Of a stretch of DNA of 64,000 nt, positions 42,713 through 50,774 are shown piece by piece (the first letter of the stretch is position 1; every line of letters begins with the position of its first letter). The translations under genes were made by a program, and so were the position numbers. Origin of the DNA: Gammaproteobacteria bacterium (GTDB taxonomy: Bacteria > Pseudomonadota > Gammaproteobacteria > HK1); assembly GCA_022824305.1 (NCBI GenBank), contig JAJEAD010000023.1:1-64000 (forward strand), written 5' to 3'. The notes under the pieces were generated by a model. The model did not search any database. It was not told where the DNA came from and saw only the letters and a program-made list of their open reading frames with translations.

Positions 42713-43933
42713 ATGGCGATCCCGGTGGTCATGCCGAAGCTCGGCATGGTGATGTCGGAGGGCACCCTCACCCGCTGGACCCGGGCAAGGGGGGATGCGG
42801 TTCGGGCCGGCGAGGTGATCGCGGAGATCGAGACCGAGAAGATCAGCTACGAGCTCGAGGCGACCGCGGACGGCATCGTGCATCCGCTGGTGGCCGAAGG
42901 CGCCACCCTCCCGGTCGACGGACTGATGGGCTGGCTGCTCGACGACGGCGAAGCGGCGCCCGAGCCCGGAAGCGGAGTCTCGAAGCCGGCGCCCGCCGCT
43001 CCGCCCGTCGCGGCGGCCACGCCCGCGAGCCGCGGGAGCCCGACCCGACCCGCCTCGCCCCCCTCCGCGAAATCGGGGGGACCCGTCGTGCCCTCGACGC
43101 CGGGCGCGAGAAGGCTTGCGGCGCGTCTCGGGGTGAACCTGGCGGAAGTCCCCGCCACCGGTCCCGCGGGACGGGTGACGGAAGGCGACGTCGAGGCTTT
43201 CTCGCAGCGGCCGGCGGCGGCTCCGCCGGCGTCCGCCCCCCTTCCCCCCGGACTGCCGGAGCCGCGGGAGTCGGCGCCGCTCTCCCCCATTCGCCGGGCC
43301 ATCGGGGAACACATGCGCGCGAGCTTGAGCTCCACCGCCCAGCTCTCCTTCTTCCAGGAGGTCGATGTCACCGAGGCGCAGCGCCGCCGCCGGGAGAGCG
43401 CCGCGCGGGGCGAAGGCCGCGTGACCTTCGCCGACATGGTGATGATGGCCTGCGCGCGGGCGCTCCTGCGGGTGCCGGCGCTCCACTCCCGGCTCGCGGA
43501 AGGAGTCATCCATCGCTTCGACCAGGTCAACATCGGACTCGCGGTGGCGCTGGACGACGGCGTCGTGGTGCCGGTGGTGAAGGACGTGCAGGCGATGCGG
43601 ATATCTGCGCTCGCGCGCGCCACCCGCGACCTCGTCCTGCGCGCACGGGCGCAGCAACTGCGACCCGAAGAGTTGCGGGGGGGCACCTTCAGCCTGACCG
43701 TGATCGGCCAGGTCGACGGGTTCACTCCCATTCTCAACGACGGCCAGACCGCGATCCTCGGAGTGGGGCGCGTGGCGCGCAAGCCGGCGGTGAAGGACGC
43801 CCAGGTGGTGATCCGGGACCTGTCGACCATGAGTCTGAGCGTCGACCACCAGGTCGTGGACGGCGCCCATGCCACCGCGTTCATGCGCCGCCTCCAGCAG
43901 GCGCTCGAGCGGCCGGAAGCGCTGTTCGAGTAG
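42713..43933 (+). CDS. 2-oxoacid/acetoin dehydrogenase complex E2, dihydrolipoamide acyltransferase
   Basis: 406-residue E2. One lipoyl domain at the N terminus with the lipoylated Lys43 in EIETEKISYE, an alanine/proline linker, a peripheral-subunit-binding domain (PGARRLAARLGVNLAEVPATG) and the catalytic core ending in SVDHQVVDGAHATAFMRRL, which holds the HxxxDG active site. The E3 dihydrolipoyl dehydrogenase is not encoded in the window and is presumably shared with other complexes. Confidence 0.93.
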   Translation: MAIPVVMPKLGMVMSEGTLTRWTRARGDAVRAGEVIAEIETEKISYELEATADGIVHPLVAEGATLPVDGLMGWLLDDGEAAPEPGSGVSKPAPAAPPVAAATPASRGSPTRPASPPSAKSGGPVVPSTPGARRLAARLGVNLAEVPATGPAGRVTEGDVEAFSQRPAAAPPASAPLPPGLPEPRESAPLSPIRRAIGEHMRASLSSTAQLSFFQEVDVTEAQRRRRESAARGEGRVTFADMVMMACARALLRVPALHSRLAEGVIHRFDQVNIGLAVALDDGVVVPVVKDVQAMRISALARATRDLVLRARAQQLRPEELRGGTFSLTVIGQVDGFTPILNDGQTAILGVGRVARKPAVKDAQVVIRDLSTMSLSVDHQVVDGAHATAFMRRLQQALERPEALFE

Positions 43934-43946
43934 CTCTCCGCGTGAG

Positions 43947-43982
43947 GGACGGAGCGGGGCGGCACTTCGACCCGCCCCGTCC
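43947..43982. terminator. Hairpin between convergent genes, possible bidirectional terminator
   Basis: GGGGCGG (43956-43962) pairs with CCGCCCC (43972-43978) around a nine-base loop, with GGAC/GTCC pairing outside across a bulge. It lies in the 58 bp between the E2 stop and the end of the oppositely oriented amidase gene. No T tract is present. Confidence 0.45.
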
Positions 43983-43991
43983 GGAGGGAAC

Positions 43992-45401
43992 TCACATCGG
44001 CGGACGCTGCCGGCCGGCCGGATTCACGCGCTCGAAGGCGCGGGCGGCGCGCAGCACCAGCGCATCGCCCCCTCGTGGACCGACTATCTGAAGGCCAATC
44101 GGCCCGCCTTCACGGCCGAAGCCGCAGGGCACGGAGATCGCGGGCTGCCCGGTGAGGTCGAAGGGGAAGGTGGTCGCCATCCAGTCGCTGCCGCCCTTTC
44201 GCAGCCGCGCGCTCCATCCCGCCGGCGAGCTGCGCTCGGCCGGGAAGGGCGTCGTGCCGACCGTCGGGAGAAGGAGCAGGTCGTAGCGCGAATGGAAGGC
44301 GTCGAGGCGCGCCGTGAGGTCGCGGCGTACCGCCTCCGCCTCGATCAGGGAGAGCGCGTCGTGCCGCGCCCCCCGGGCCGCGGCCGAGAGCAGCGCCGGC
44401 TCGCTCAACCGGGACCGCCGGCGGCCGAGCCGCCGCACCACCGCCGCGGCGAGCGCGTCCCCGATGATGTCCGCCGCGCGCGTGGCATTCCCGATATCGA
44501 GCCTGACGCGGCTCACCCGGGCGCCGAGCCCGGCGAACACCTCGACCGCGCTGCCCGCCACCCGTCGGACTTCCCCCTCGACGCTCGCGAAGCCGAGATC
44601 GGGCGACCACGCGATGCGCAGGTCCCGCACCCCGCGCTCGAGCCCCGCAAGGACGTTGGGGGAGGGCTCGGGTAACGCGTACCCGTCCCGAGGATCGTGA
44701 CCCGCCATCACGGTGAGGGCGATGGCGGCATCGCGCACGGTGCGCGCCAGCGGTCCACAGTGCTCGATCATCATCATGGGGCTCGCCGGCCACACCGGCA
44801 CCCGCCCGAAGCTCGGCTTGAGGCCGACCACGTTGCAGAAGCCGGCCGGGCCGCGGATCGAGCCGCCGGAGTCGGTGCCGGTGGCGATCGCGACCATTCC
44901 CGATGCCACCGCCGCCCCCGAGCCGCCGCTCGAGCCGCAGGTCGTCCACGCGGGATTCCACGGGTTGCGGGTGATCCCGTGGAGCTTGCTGTCAGTGGTG
45001 CCCTTCCAGGCGAACTCCGGGGTCGTGGTCTTGCCCACGATGACCGCGCCGTGGGCGCGAAAGCGCTCGACGACGATCGCATCCTCGTTCCACGGTCCCC
45101 TGGGACTGATGGCGAGCGACCCGTTCAGGGTCGGCCAGCCCCGGGTCTCGGTCACGTCCTTGATGGCGACCGGCACCCCGTCGAGGAGTCCGCGCGGCTC
45201 TCCCTTCGCCCAGCGCCGCGCCGATGCCCGGGCCGCGCGTTGCGCCTGCTCGGCGTCGACGAGCTGCCAGGCGTTGAGAGTGGGCTCCAGCGCCTCGATG
45301 CGCGCAAGCAGCGCCGCCAGCACCTCCGGCGGCGTGAAGCGCTTCGCCCGGTAGCCCGACACCAGGGCCGCGGCACTCTTGTAGATCAGCTCTTCCGACA
45401 T
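43992..45401 (-). CDS. Amidase (amidase-signature family)
   Basis: 469-residue hydrolase. The Ser-cisSer-Lys triad is intact: Lys in VPVAIKDVTETRG, the cis-Ser in CGSSGGSGAAVASG and the nucleophile Ser in GTDSGGSIRGPAGF. Length fits. GGGAGAGAA precedes the ATG. It lacks a signal peptide, so it acts in the cytoplasm on an amide, possibly an imported one. It is followed on the same strand by nothing related; glutamyl-tRNA amidotransferase A is unlikely because the gatB/gatC genes are absent. Confidence 0.92.
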   Translation of the reverse strand: MSEELIYKSAAALVSGYRAKRFTPPEVLAALLARIEALEPTLNAWQLVDAEQAQRAARASARRWAKGEPRGLLDGVPVAIKDVTETRGWPTLNGSLAISPRGPWNEDAIVVERFRAHGAVIVGKTTTPEFAWKGTTDSKLHGITRNPWNPAWTTCGSSGGSGAAVASGMVAIATGTDSGGSIRGPAGFCNVVGLKPSFGRVPVWPASPMMMIEHCGPLARTVRDAAIALTVMAGHDPRDGYALPEPSPNVLAGLERGVRDLRIAWSPDLGFASVEGEVRRVAGSAVEVFAGLGARVSRVRLDIGNATRAADIIGDALAAAVVRRLGRRRSRLSEPALLSAAARGARHDALSLIEAEAVRRDLTARLDAFHSRYDLLLLPTVGTTPFPAERSSPAGWSARLRKGGSDWMATTFPFDLTGQPAISVPCGFGREGGPIGLQIVGPRGGDALVLRAARAFERVNPAGRQRPPM

Positions 45402-45458
45402 CGCTTTCTCTCCCGGTGGGCGGGGCAGGCGGCTTCCGGCCGCGCCGTCGAGGGCTCC

Positions 45459-45935
45459 TCAGGGCAGGGTCCCTTCCATCCAGCGCACCAGCGCCTTGCC
45501 CGGATCGTCGATCTCTTCAATCGAGGTGTACCAGGCGGCCTCCCAGCCCATCTGGGGAAGGCCGGAGAACACCATCAGGTTCAGAGGATAGGCCTCGCTG
45601 TCGGTGCAGGTACGGAAGTCGTCGCGGAACAGGAACACCGGCTTTCCCAACGCGATCGCCATGCCGAGCTCCACCATCACGCCCTCGTCCGGGGGACACC
45701 CGTTGACCACCGCGAAGAGCCCGTCGGCCTTGCGAACGTCCTGAAGATCGGCCTGGCCGACCCGGTACGCCCAGCCCGCAACCGCCTTGTCGATCTGGTT
45801 GTTGCGCGCGAAGGGCTCCCACACTTCGATGTCCAGCGCCTCGAGCGCGCGCACGAGCGCCACCAGCGGTCCCTCCCGCGCCTGCGTGGAGAAGCCGTAG
45901 GGATTCGCCAGGTACAGTGTCTTCCTCGATGTCAT
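45459..45935 (-). CDS. Nucleoside 2-deoxyribosyltransferase-like protein
   Basis: 158-residue protein of the SLOG-related deoxyribosyltransferase fold. TLYLANPYGFSTQAREG is the phosphate/ribose loop, ADGLFAVVNGCPPDEGVMVELGMAIALGKPVFLFRDDFR contains the catalytic Glu region and the DEG...E motif. ATG 45935 is preferred to an upstream start at 46004; AGGAA precedes it. It could take part in nucleoside salvage or cleave a nucleotide-like signal. It stands just upstream of the amidase on the same strand. Confidence 0.82.
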   Translation of the reverse strand: MTSRKTLYLANPYGFSTQAREGPLVALVRALEALDIEVWEPFARNNQIDKAVAGWAYRVGQADLQDVRKADGLFAVVNGCPPDEGVMVELGMAIALGKPVFLFRDDFRTCTDSEAYPLNLMVFSGLPQMGWEAAWYTSIEEIDDPGKALVRWMEGTLP

Positions 45936-46315
45936 GGTCGTTCCTGTCTTCCGGTCTCCGTCACGGCCCGACCGCGCGCCCGGCGCGGGTGAGCCGCCCT
46001 CCACCGGGGCCGCGTCCTCGAGCGGAGCGTCGACGACGGGTAGCAGGATGTGGGAGCGGCGGCGGACGCGCTTCGCGGCGGAGGGCTCCCGCGAGGCACC
46101 CGCCGCGAACGGAGTCGAGAGCCATTCTGCTCATCGCGTGCGCGCTCGTTCAGTCGGGGCCCGCCGATGGTAACGACTCGGACGCGGTCTCGGCCATAGC
46201 GCTCGCGGGAAGGCCGGAGGGTCGGACTGCTCCAATGAGCGAGGCGGCGACCACAGGCAGCGAGACCGCACTCCGGCCGGGCGACGCGCAGGGGGACGCC
46301 CGCACGGAGCGCCGC
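45936..46315. other. Gap without a recognised gene
   Basis: 380 bp between the deoxyribosyltransferase start and the end of gnd. Frames on both strands are Arg/Ala-rich without family patterns. It should carry the promoter for the deoxyribosyltransferase and amidase genes. No hairpin, tRNA or repeat was seen. Confidence 0.4.
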
Positions 46316-47764
46316 TCACGCGTCGTAGGCGCCCGAGGAGACCTTGCCCCCGCTCCCGGTCCAGTCGGTGTGGAAGCGCTCTCCGCGGGGCCGGTCCACC
46401 CGCTCGTAGGTATGGGCCCCGAAGTAGTCGCGCTGCGCCTGGAGGAGGTTGGCGGGCAGCCGGGCCGAGCGGTACCCGTCGTAGTAGGAGAGCGCCGACG
46501 CGGTGGCGGGCAGCGGAATGCCGAGCGCGACGCCTAAGCGCACGGTCTCGCGCCAACCCTGCTCCGCCGCGCTCAGGCTGCGTGCGAAGAAGTCGTCGAG
46601 CAGCAGGTTCTCGAGGTGCGGGCGCTTCTCGAAGGCGTCTCTGATGTTGTCGAGGAAGCGGCTGCGAATGATGCAGCCGCCCCGCCACATGAGGGCCACG
46701 TCGGCGTGGCGCAGCTCCCACCCGTGCTCGGCCGCCGCCGCGCGCATGAGGGCGAAGCCCTGCGCGTAGGAGACGATCTTCGCGGCGTACAGGGCATCGT
46801 GGACCTGCCCGACCCGAGACTCGCGGTCTCCCTCGAAGGGCGGAGGACTCGTGCCCGCGACCGCCGCGGCGTGTACCCGCTCATCCTTCAGCGCCGACAG
46901 GCAGCGGGAGAACACCGCCTCGCCGATGAGGGTGAGCGGCGTCCCGAGCTCCAGCGCGCTGATGACCGTCCACTTCCCGGTGCCCTTCTGTCCCGCGGCA
47001 TCGAGGATCCGGTCGACGAGCGGCGAGCCGTCGTCGTCCCTGCGCCTCAGGATCTCGCTCGTGATCTCGATGAGATAGGAGTCGAGCACGCCCTGCTTCC
47101 ACCGCGCGAAGATGTCCGCGAGCGCGTCGGCGCCGTAGCCGAGGCCGTCTCTCATGAGGTGATAGGCCTCGCAGATGAGCTGCATGTCCCCGTACTCGAT
47201 GCCGTTGTGCACCATCTTCACGTAGTGGCCGGAGCCCCCGTCGCCCACCCAGCGGCAGCAGGGCTCGCCGTCGACCTTCGCGCTGATCGCCTGAAAGATC
47301 TCCCGGATCCGCGGCCAGGCGGCCGGATTCCCTCCCGGCATGATGGAAGGTCCGCTACGCGCGCCCTCCTCCCCGCCCGAGATGCCCGTTCCGACGAAGG
47401 CGATGCCCCGGCGCGCCAGGGCCTGCGCCCGCCGTTCGCTGTCCGCGTAGAGGGAGTTTCCGCCGTCCACGATCACGTCGCCCTCTTCGAGGTGCGGCGC
47501 CAGGCTCTCGATGAAGCGGTCGACGACGTCTCCCGCCCTCACCATCAGCAGCACCGCCCGCGGGCGCTGGAGTATGCTCGCGAACTCCTCGAGGTTGCGC
47601 GCGCCGGTGATCGCGGTGCCTCTCGCCGCCCCCTCGAGGAACTCGTCGACCCGGGCCACGGTGCGGTTGAATACCGCGACCCGGTAGCCATGGTCGTTCA
47701 TGTTGAGGGCGAGGTTCTGGCCCATCACCGCGAGCCCGATCAATCCGATGTCCGCTCTTTCCAT
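46316..47764 (-). CDS. gnd: 6-phosphogluconate dehydrogenase, decarboxylating
   Basis: 482-residue enzyme of the oxidative pentose phosphate pathway, long dimeric type (E. coli 468). IGLIGLAVMGQNLALNM is the NADP loop, IVDGGNS and GISGGEEGARSGPSIMPGG the substrate loops, KMVHNGIEYGDMQ holds the catalytic Lys and Asn, and QKGTGKWT and RGGCIIRSRFL follow in the helical domain. All key residues are intact. It is read leftwards, divergent from the phosphatase gene, with 213 bp between them. Confidence 0.96.
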   Translation of the reverse strand: MERADIGLIGLAVMGQNLALNMNDHGYRVAVFNRTVARVDEFLEGAARGTAITGARNLEEFASILQRPRAVLLMVRAGDVVDRFIESLAPHLEEGDVIVDGGNSLYADSERRAQALARRGIAFVGTGISGGEEGARSGPSIMPGGNPAAWPRIREIFQAISAKVDGEPCCRWVGDGGSGHYVKMVHNGIEYGDMQLICEAYHLMRDGLGYGADALADIFARWKQGVLDSYLIEITSEILRRRDDDGSPLVDRILDAAGQKGTGKWTVISALELGTPLTLIGEAVFSRCLSALKDERVHAAAVAGTSPPPFEGDRESRVGQVHDALYAAKIVSYAQGFALMRAAAAEHGWELRHADVALMWRGGCIIRSRFLDNIRDAFEKRPHLENLLLDDFFARSLSAAEQGWRETVRLGVALGIPLPATASALSYYDGYRSARLPANLLQAQRDYFGAHTYERVDRPRGERFHTDWTGSGGKVSSGAYDA

Positions 47765-47977
47765 GGCCGTCCGCTCCCCGCTTCCTGCCGCCCTCGCCCC
47801 CCACCGGGGCGCGTATTTGTAGCAGGTTTGCCGGGCGCGGGCGGAGGCGCCGAACGCCGTCCCTCCCTCCGGCCTCCCGGCGCCGCGCTCGTTCGCGGCC
47901 GGAACGGAATATGGCCGCTGCCTCCGATCCTTGGTTAGGATGCGGACCCGACCCTGGGCCAAGGCACGCAATCCACC

Positions 47978-50542
47978 ATGACCGCGACGGAGCGCCGAGA
48001 CCGCCCCCGGACCTTCATCGGCTCGATCCGGGGCAAGCTCACCTGCTTCGTCACCCTGCTCGTCGCGCTCTCCACCATCGCGCTGACACTGGTCGGCTAC
48101 ACCTTCGCGCGGGAGATGCTCCGGGACGAGCTTCGGGAAGAGCTGAGCCTCCACGGAGCGGGGCTGCGGGAGCTCATCAGGTCCTACGCCGCCCACCAGC
48201 AGGAGCGCGTCTCCCTGGTGGCGAGCCGCACCCGTCTGCGCCAGCTCCTGCTCGCGCACCTCGATGGAGAGGTCGAGGCCGAGCCCTTCCTGGCCCAGAC
48301 CCGGCGAATCCTGCTCGACGCCAGGAGGAGCAGCGACGGATTCCTGGACATACGCATCGCGAGCCCCGCGGGCCGCATAGTCACCGCGACCGACGAGACA
48401 TCGCTCGGAACCGATGTTTCCGGGGATCCCGCGTACCGGGAGGGACGCTCGGAAGCGATCCTCGGAACGCCCCGCTCCACCGACTCCGGTCATCGCGCGC
48501 TCCTCAGCGCGCCCGCGCGCACCAACGAGGGACGCGAACTGGGCGTGGTCATTGTCGAGCTGGACGCGGACCCCCTGCTCGGCCTCGTCGAAGCCATCCG
48601 CGGCGGCCACCAGACGACGGAAGTGCGGCTGGCCACCCGGCACGGAGACCGTGTCCGATACCTCTTTCCCATCCTGACCGAGCCTACCGTCCTCGAGGTG
48701 GAGGCGGACGCCGACGGAGCGATGGAGCGGGCGCTGGCGGGCGCCGACGGCTTTCTCGATTCCCACCCCTATCGGGGCCGCGATGTCGTGGCCGCATTCG
48801 GACCCGCCGGATACCGGGACTGGGCGGTGGTGACCCAGGTGGATGCCGCGGACGCCTATGCGCCGGTGGAAAGACTATGGCGCCTGGCGCTCTTCGGCTC
48901 CGTCCTGATGCTCGCGGTCGCGGCGTTCGGTGCGCTGCGCATCGCCACCGGATTCACGCGCCCCATTCTGGCCCTCTCCGGCGCCGCGCATGCGATCGAG
49001 AAGGGCGACCTGGACGTGCGCGCGCCCGTCGCATCGCGCGACGAGGTGGGCGAGCTGAGCCACGCCTTCAACCGCATGGCGGAGGGCCTGAAGGGGCACC
49101 GGGATCACCTCGAGGACCTGGTCCGCAATCGCACGAACGACCTGGAAGTGCGGGGACAGGAGCTCGAACATTCCCGGGACCAGCTCGAAGCGCTCGTCCA
49201 CCTCCTCGAGCACCAGGCCGATGTCGCGCAGCGCGATCTCCATCGCGCCGAGATCATTCAGCGTTCGCTCCTTCCCCACTCCCCGCCTCCCCTTCCCGAT
49301 TTCACGGTGCAGACCCTGTACCGGCCGGGGCGCAACGTGGGCGGCGACCTCTACGACGTGGTAGGCGTAGGCGAGCGCCACGTCGTCCTCGTGATCGCGG
49401 ACGCCTCGGGACACGGCGTCAGCGCGGCAATGCTCTCCGTGCTCTTCAAGCACCGGCTCCGGGTGGTGGACGAAGCCTCGGGCCGGCCGCGCCGGCCCGC
49501 CGAGGCGCTTCGGGCCCTCAACACCTCCCTGCGCAAGGACATCACCGCGCCCGGCCTCTTCGTGACCGCCGCGTACTGCCTGCTGGACACCGGGAGCCGA
49601 GAGCTGGTGGTCGCCTCGGCCGGACACCCGCCCCTGGTGTGGCTCGACAGCGAGGGGGGAGCGCGCAACATCGATGCCACCGGGCCCGCCCTCGGTCTCT
49701 ACGCCGACGCCGCCTTCGCGGAGCACCGCTGCCGCCTGGGACGGGGGGACCAGGTGCTGCTCTACACCGACGGGCTCCTCGACGCCGAACGCGAAAAGGC
49801 GCCCGGCACGCAGCGCATCACCGACGCCCTGCGCTCCCTCGAGGGGGAGCGGGCTCCGCTGCGCAAGCTCTTCAGCACCCTCTCACGCGGCGCGGGCTGG
49901 GAGGACCGGGACGATGCGACCATCGTGCTGCTGGAGGCGAGGCCGGGGGAGAGCACCTTCGACGAGCCGGCGCTCGAGGAATCGACCGCACGCGCGCCCG
50001 CCTCGCCGCTCGAGCTCAGCTACGCGGAGCTCGACGAGGCGACCCTGATCGCGGTGCGCGGCCACGCCACCTGGACCTACGCGGAGACCTTCTTCGAGGC
50101 GGCGGACGCGGTGATAGAAGAGAAGCGTTCCCTCATCCTGGACCTGTCCGGCTGCGACTACCTCGACAGCACCTTCCTCGGCACGCTCTTCCAGGTCGCG
50201 AGCCAGGCGGAGGACGCCGCGGTGCCGCTGCGCATCCAGGGCGTGCTTCCTTCCGTCCGGGTGTGGCTCGAGGAACTCAGCATGCACTCCGTGCTCGCCC
50301 GCATCTCGGAGGACGCGGTGGCGCTGCCCGACGAGATGCAGCGCCTCACCGAGGCGCGGAGCGACCGCACGCACGAGCACCTGCGGCTGCTGCGCGCCCA
50401 CGAGCTGCTCGCCCGCCTGAGCGACGCGAACCGGGAGAAGTTCCAGGAAGTGGTCGAAGCGCTGCGCTCCGAGATCGGCAAGTCCGGAACCGGGTCCCGA
50501 TCCTCCGGAGAGCGCCGCGTCAGCTCATCTGGTGCCGGCTGA
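47978..50542 (+). CDS. Membrane sensor SpoIIE/RsbU-type PP2C phosphatase with HAMP and C-terminal STAS domain
   Basis: 854-residue signalling protein. Order: membrane segment (LTCFVTLLVALSTIALTLVGY, residues about 20-42), periplasmic sensor domain to about 300, second membrane segment (LALFGSVLMLAVAAFGAL), HAMP (TGFTRPILALSGAAHAIEKGDLD), coiled coil, PP2C phosphatase (NVGGDLYDVVGVGE, IADASGHGVSAAM, LYTDGLLDAE, DRDDATIVLL; metal Asp residues present) and a STAS domain (LDLSGCDYLDSTFLGTL) with the phosphorylatable Ser. Having phosphatase and anti-anti-sigma-like domain in one chain suggests control of a serine-kinase anti-sigma switch encoded elsewhere. The C terminus overlaps the tRNA gene on the other strand by 13 bp. 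Confidence 0.93.
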   Translation: MTATERRDRPRTFIGSIRGKLTCFVTLLVALSTIALTLVGYTFAREMLRDELREELSLHGAGLRELIRSYAAHQQERVSLVASRTRLRQLLLAHLDGEVEAEPFLAQTRRILLDARRSSDGFLDIRIASPAGRIVTATDETSLGTDVSGDPAYREGRSEAILGTPRSTDSGHRALLSAPARTNEGRELGVVIVELDADPLLGLVEAIRGGHQTTEVRLATRHGDRVRYLFPILTEPTVLEVEADADGAMERALAGADGFLDSHPYRGRDVVAAFGPAGYRDWAVVTQVDAADAYAPVERLWRLALFGSVLMLAVAAFGALRIATGFTRPILALSGAAHAIEKGDLDVRAPVASRDEVGELSHAFNRMAEGLKGHRDHLEDLVRNRTNDLEVRGQELEHSRDQLEALVHLLEHQADVAQRDLHRAEIIQRSLLPHSPPPLPDFTVQTLYRPGRNVGGDLYDVVGVGERHVVLVIADASGHGVSAAMLSVLFKHRLRVVDEASGRPRRPAEALRALNTSLRKDITAPGLFVTAAYCLLDTGSRELVVASAGHPPLVWLDSEGGARNIDATGPALGLYADAAFAEHRCRLGRGDQVLLYTDGLLDAEREKAPGTQRITDALRSLEGERAPLRKLFSTLSRGAGWEDRDDATIVLLEARPGESTFDEPALEESTARAPASPLELSYAELDEATLIAVRGHATWTYAETFFEAADAVIEEKRSLILDLSGCDYLDSTFLGTLFQVASQAEDAAVPLRIQGVLPSVRVWLEELSMHSVLARISEDAVALPDEMQRLTEARSDRTHEHLRLLRAHELLARLSDANREKFQEVVEALRSEIGKSGTGSRSSGERRVSSSGAG

Positions 50543-50605
50543 GGGATTCGAACCCACGACCTGATGCTTACAAGGCAACTGCTCTGCCTGCTGAGCTAAG
50601 CCGGC
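50530..50605 (-). tRNA. tRNA-Thr (anticodon UGU)
   Basis: A 76-nt cloverleaf with encoded CCA. The acceptor arms GCCGGCT and AGCCGGC pair perfectly, the D arm is GCTC...GAGC, the T loop TTCGAAT, and the anticodon loop CTTGTAA gives UGU (50570-50572) for ACA threonine codons. Both the anticodon stem and the T stem contain one U-U mismatch, which is slightly unusual but tolerable. Overall it resembles E. coli tRNA-Thr(UGU). It reads leftwards into the 3' end of the phosphatase gene. Confidence 0.95.
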
Positions 50606-50774
50606 AAGGGTCTCGACGGGTCCGCGCCCCGGGGCGCGGACGAGGGAGCCGGTCAGGTTACCACCGGCGAAGGCGCAAGGGGACCGCGCGGCGACCTTCG
50701 CGCTTGCGGTGGTTGTGGCGGCGAAGTCGGCCGGCTAGGCTCGCGTCCCACCCCCAACCCTGGAGTCTCCTACC

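Noticed and set aside
40346-43870. A 1174-codon minus-strand frame opposite the dehydrogenase complex genes.
   Set aside because: Antisense shadow of E1-alpha, E1-beta and E2; no family pattern.
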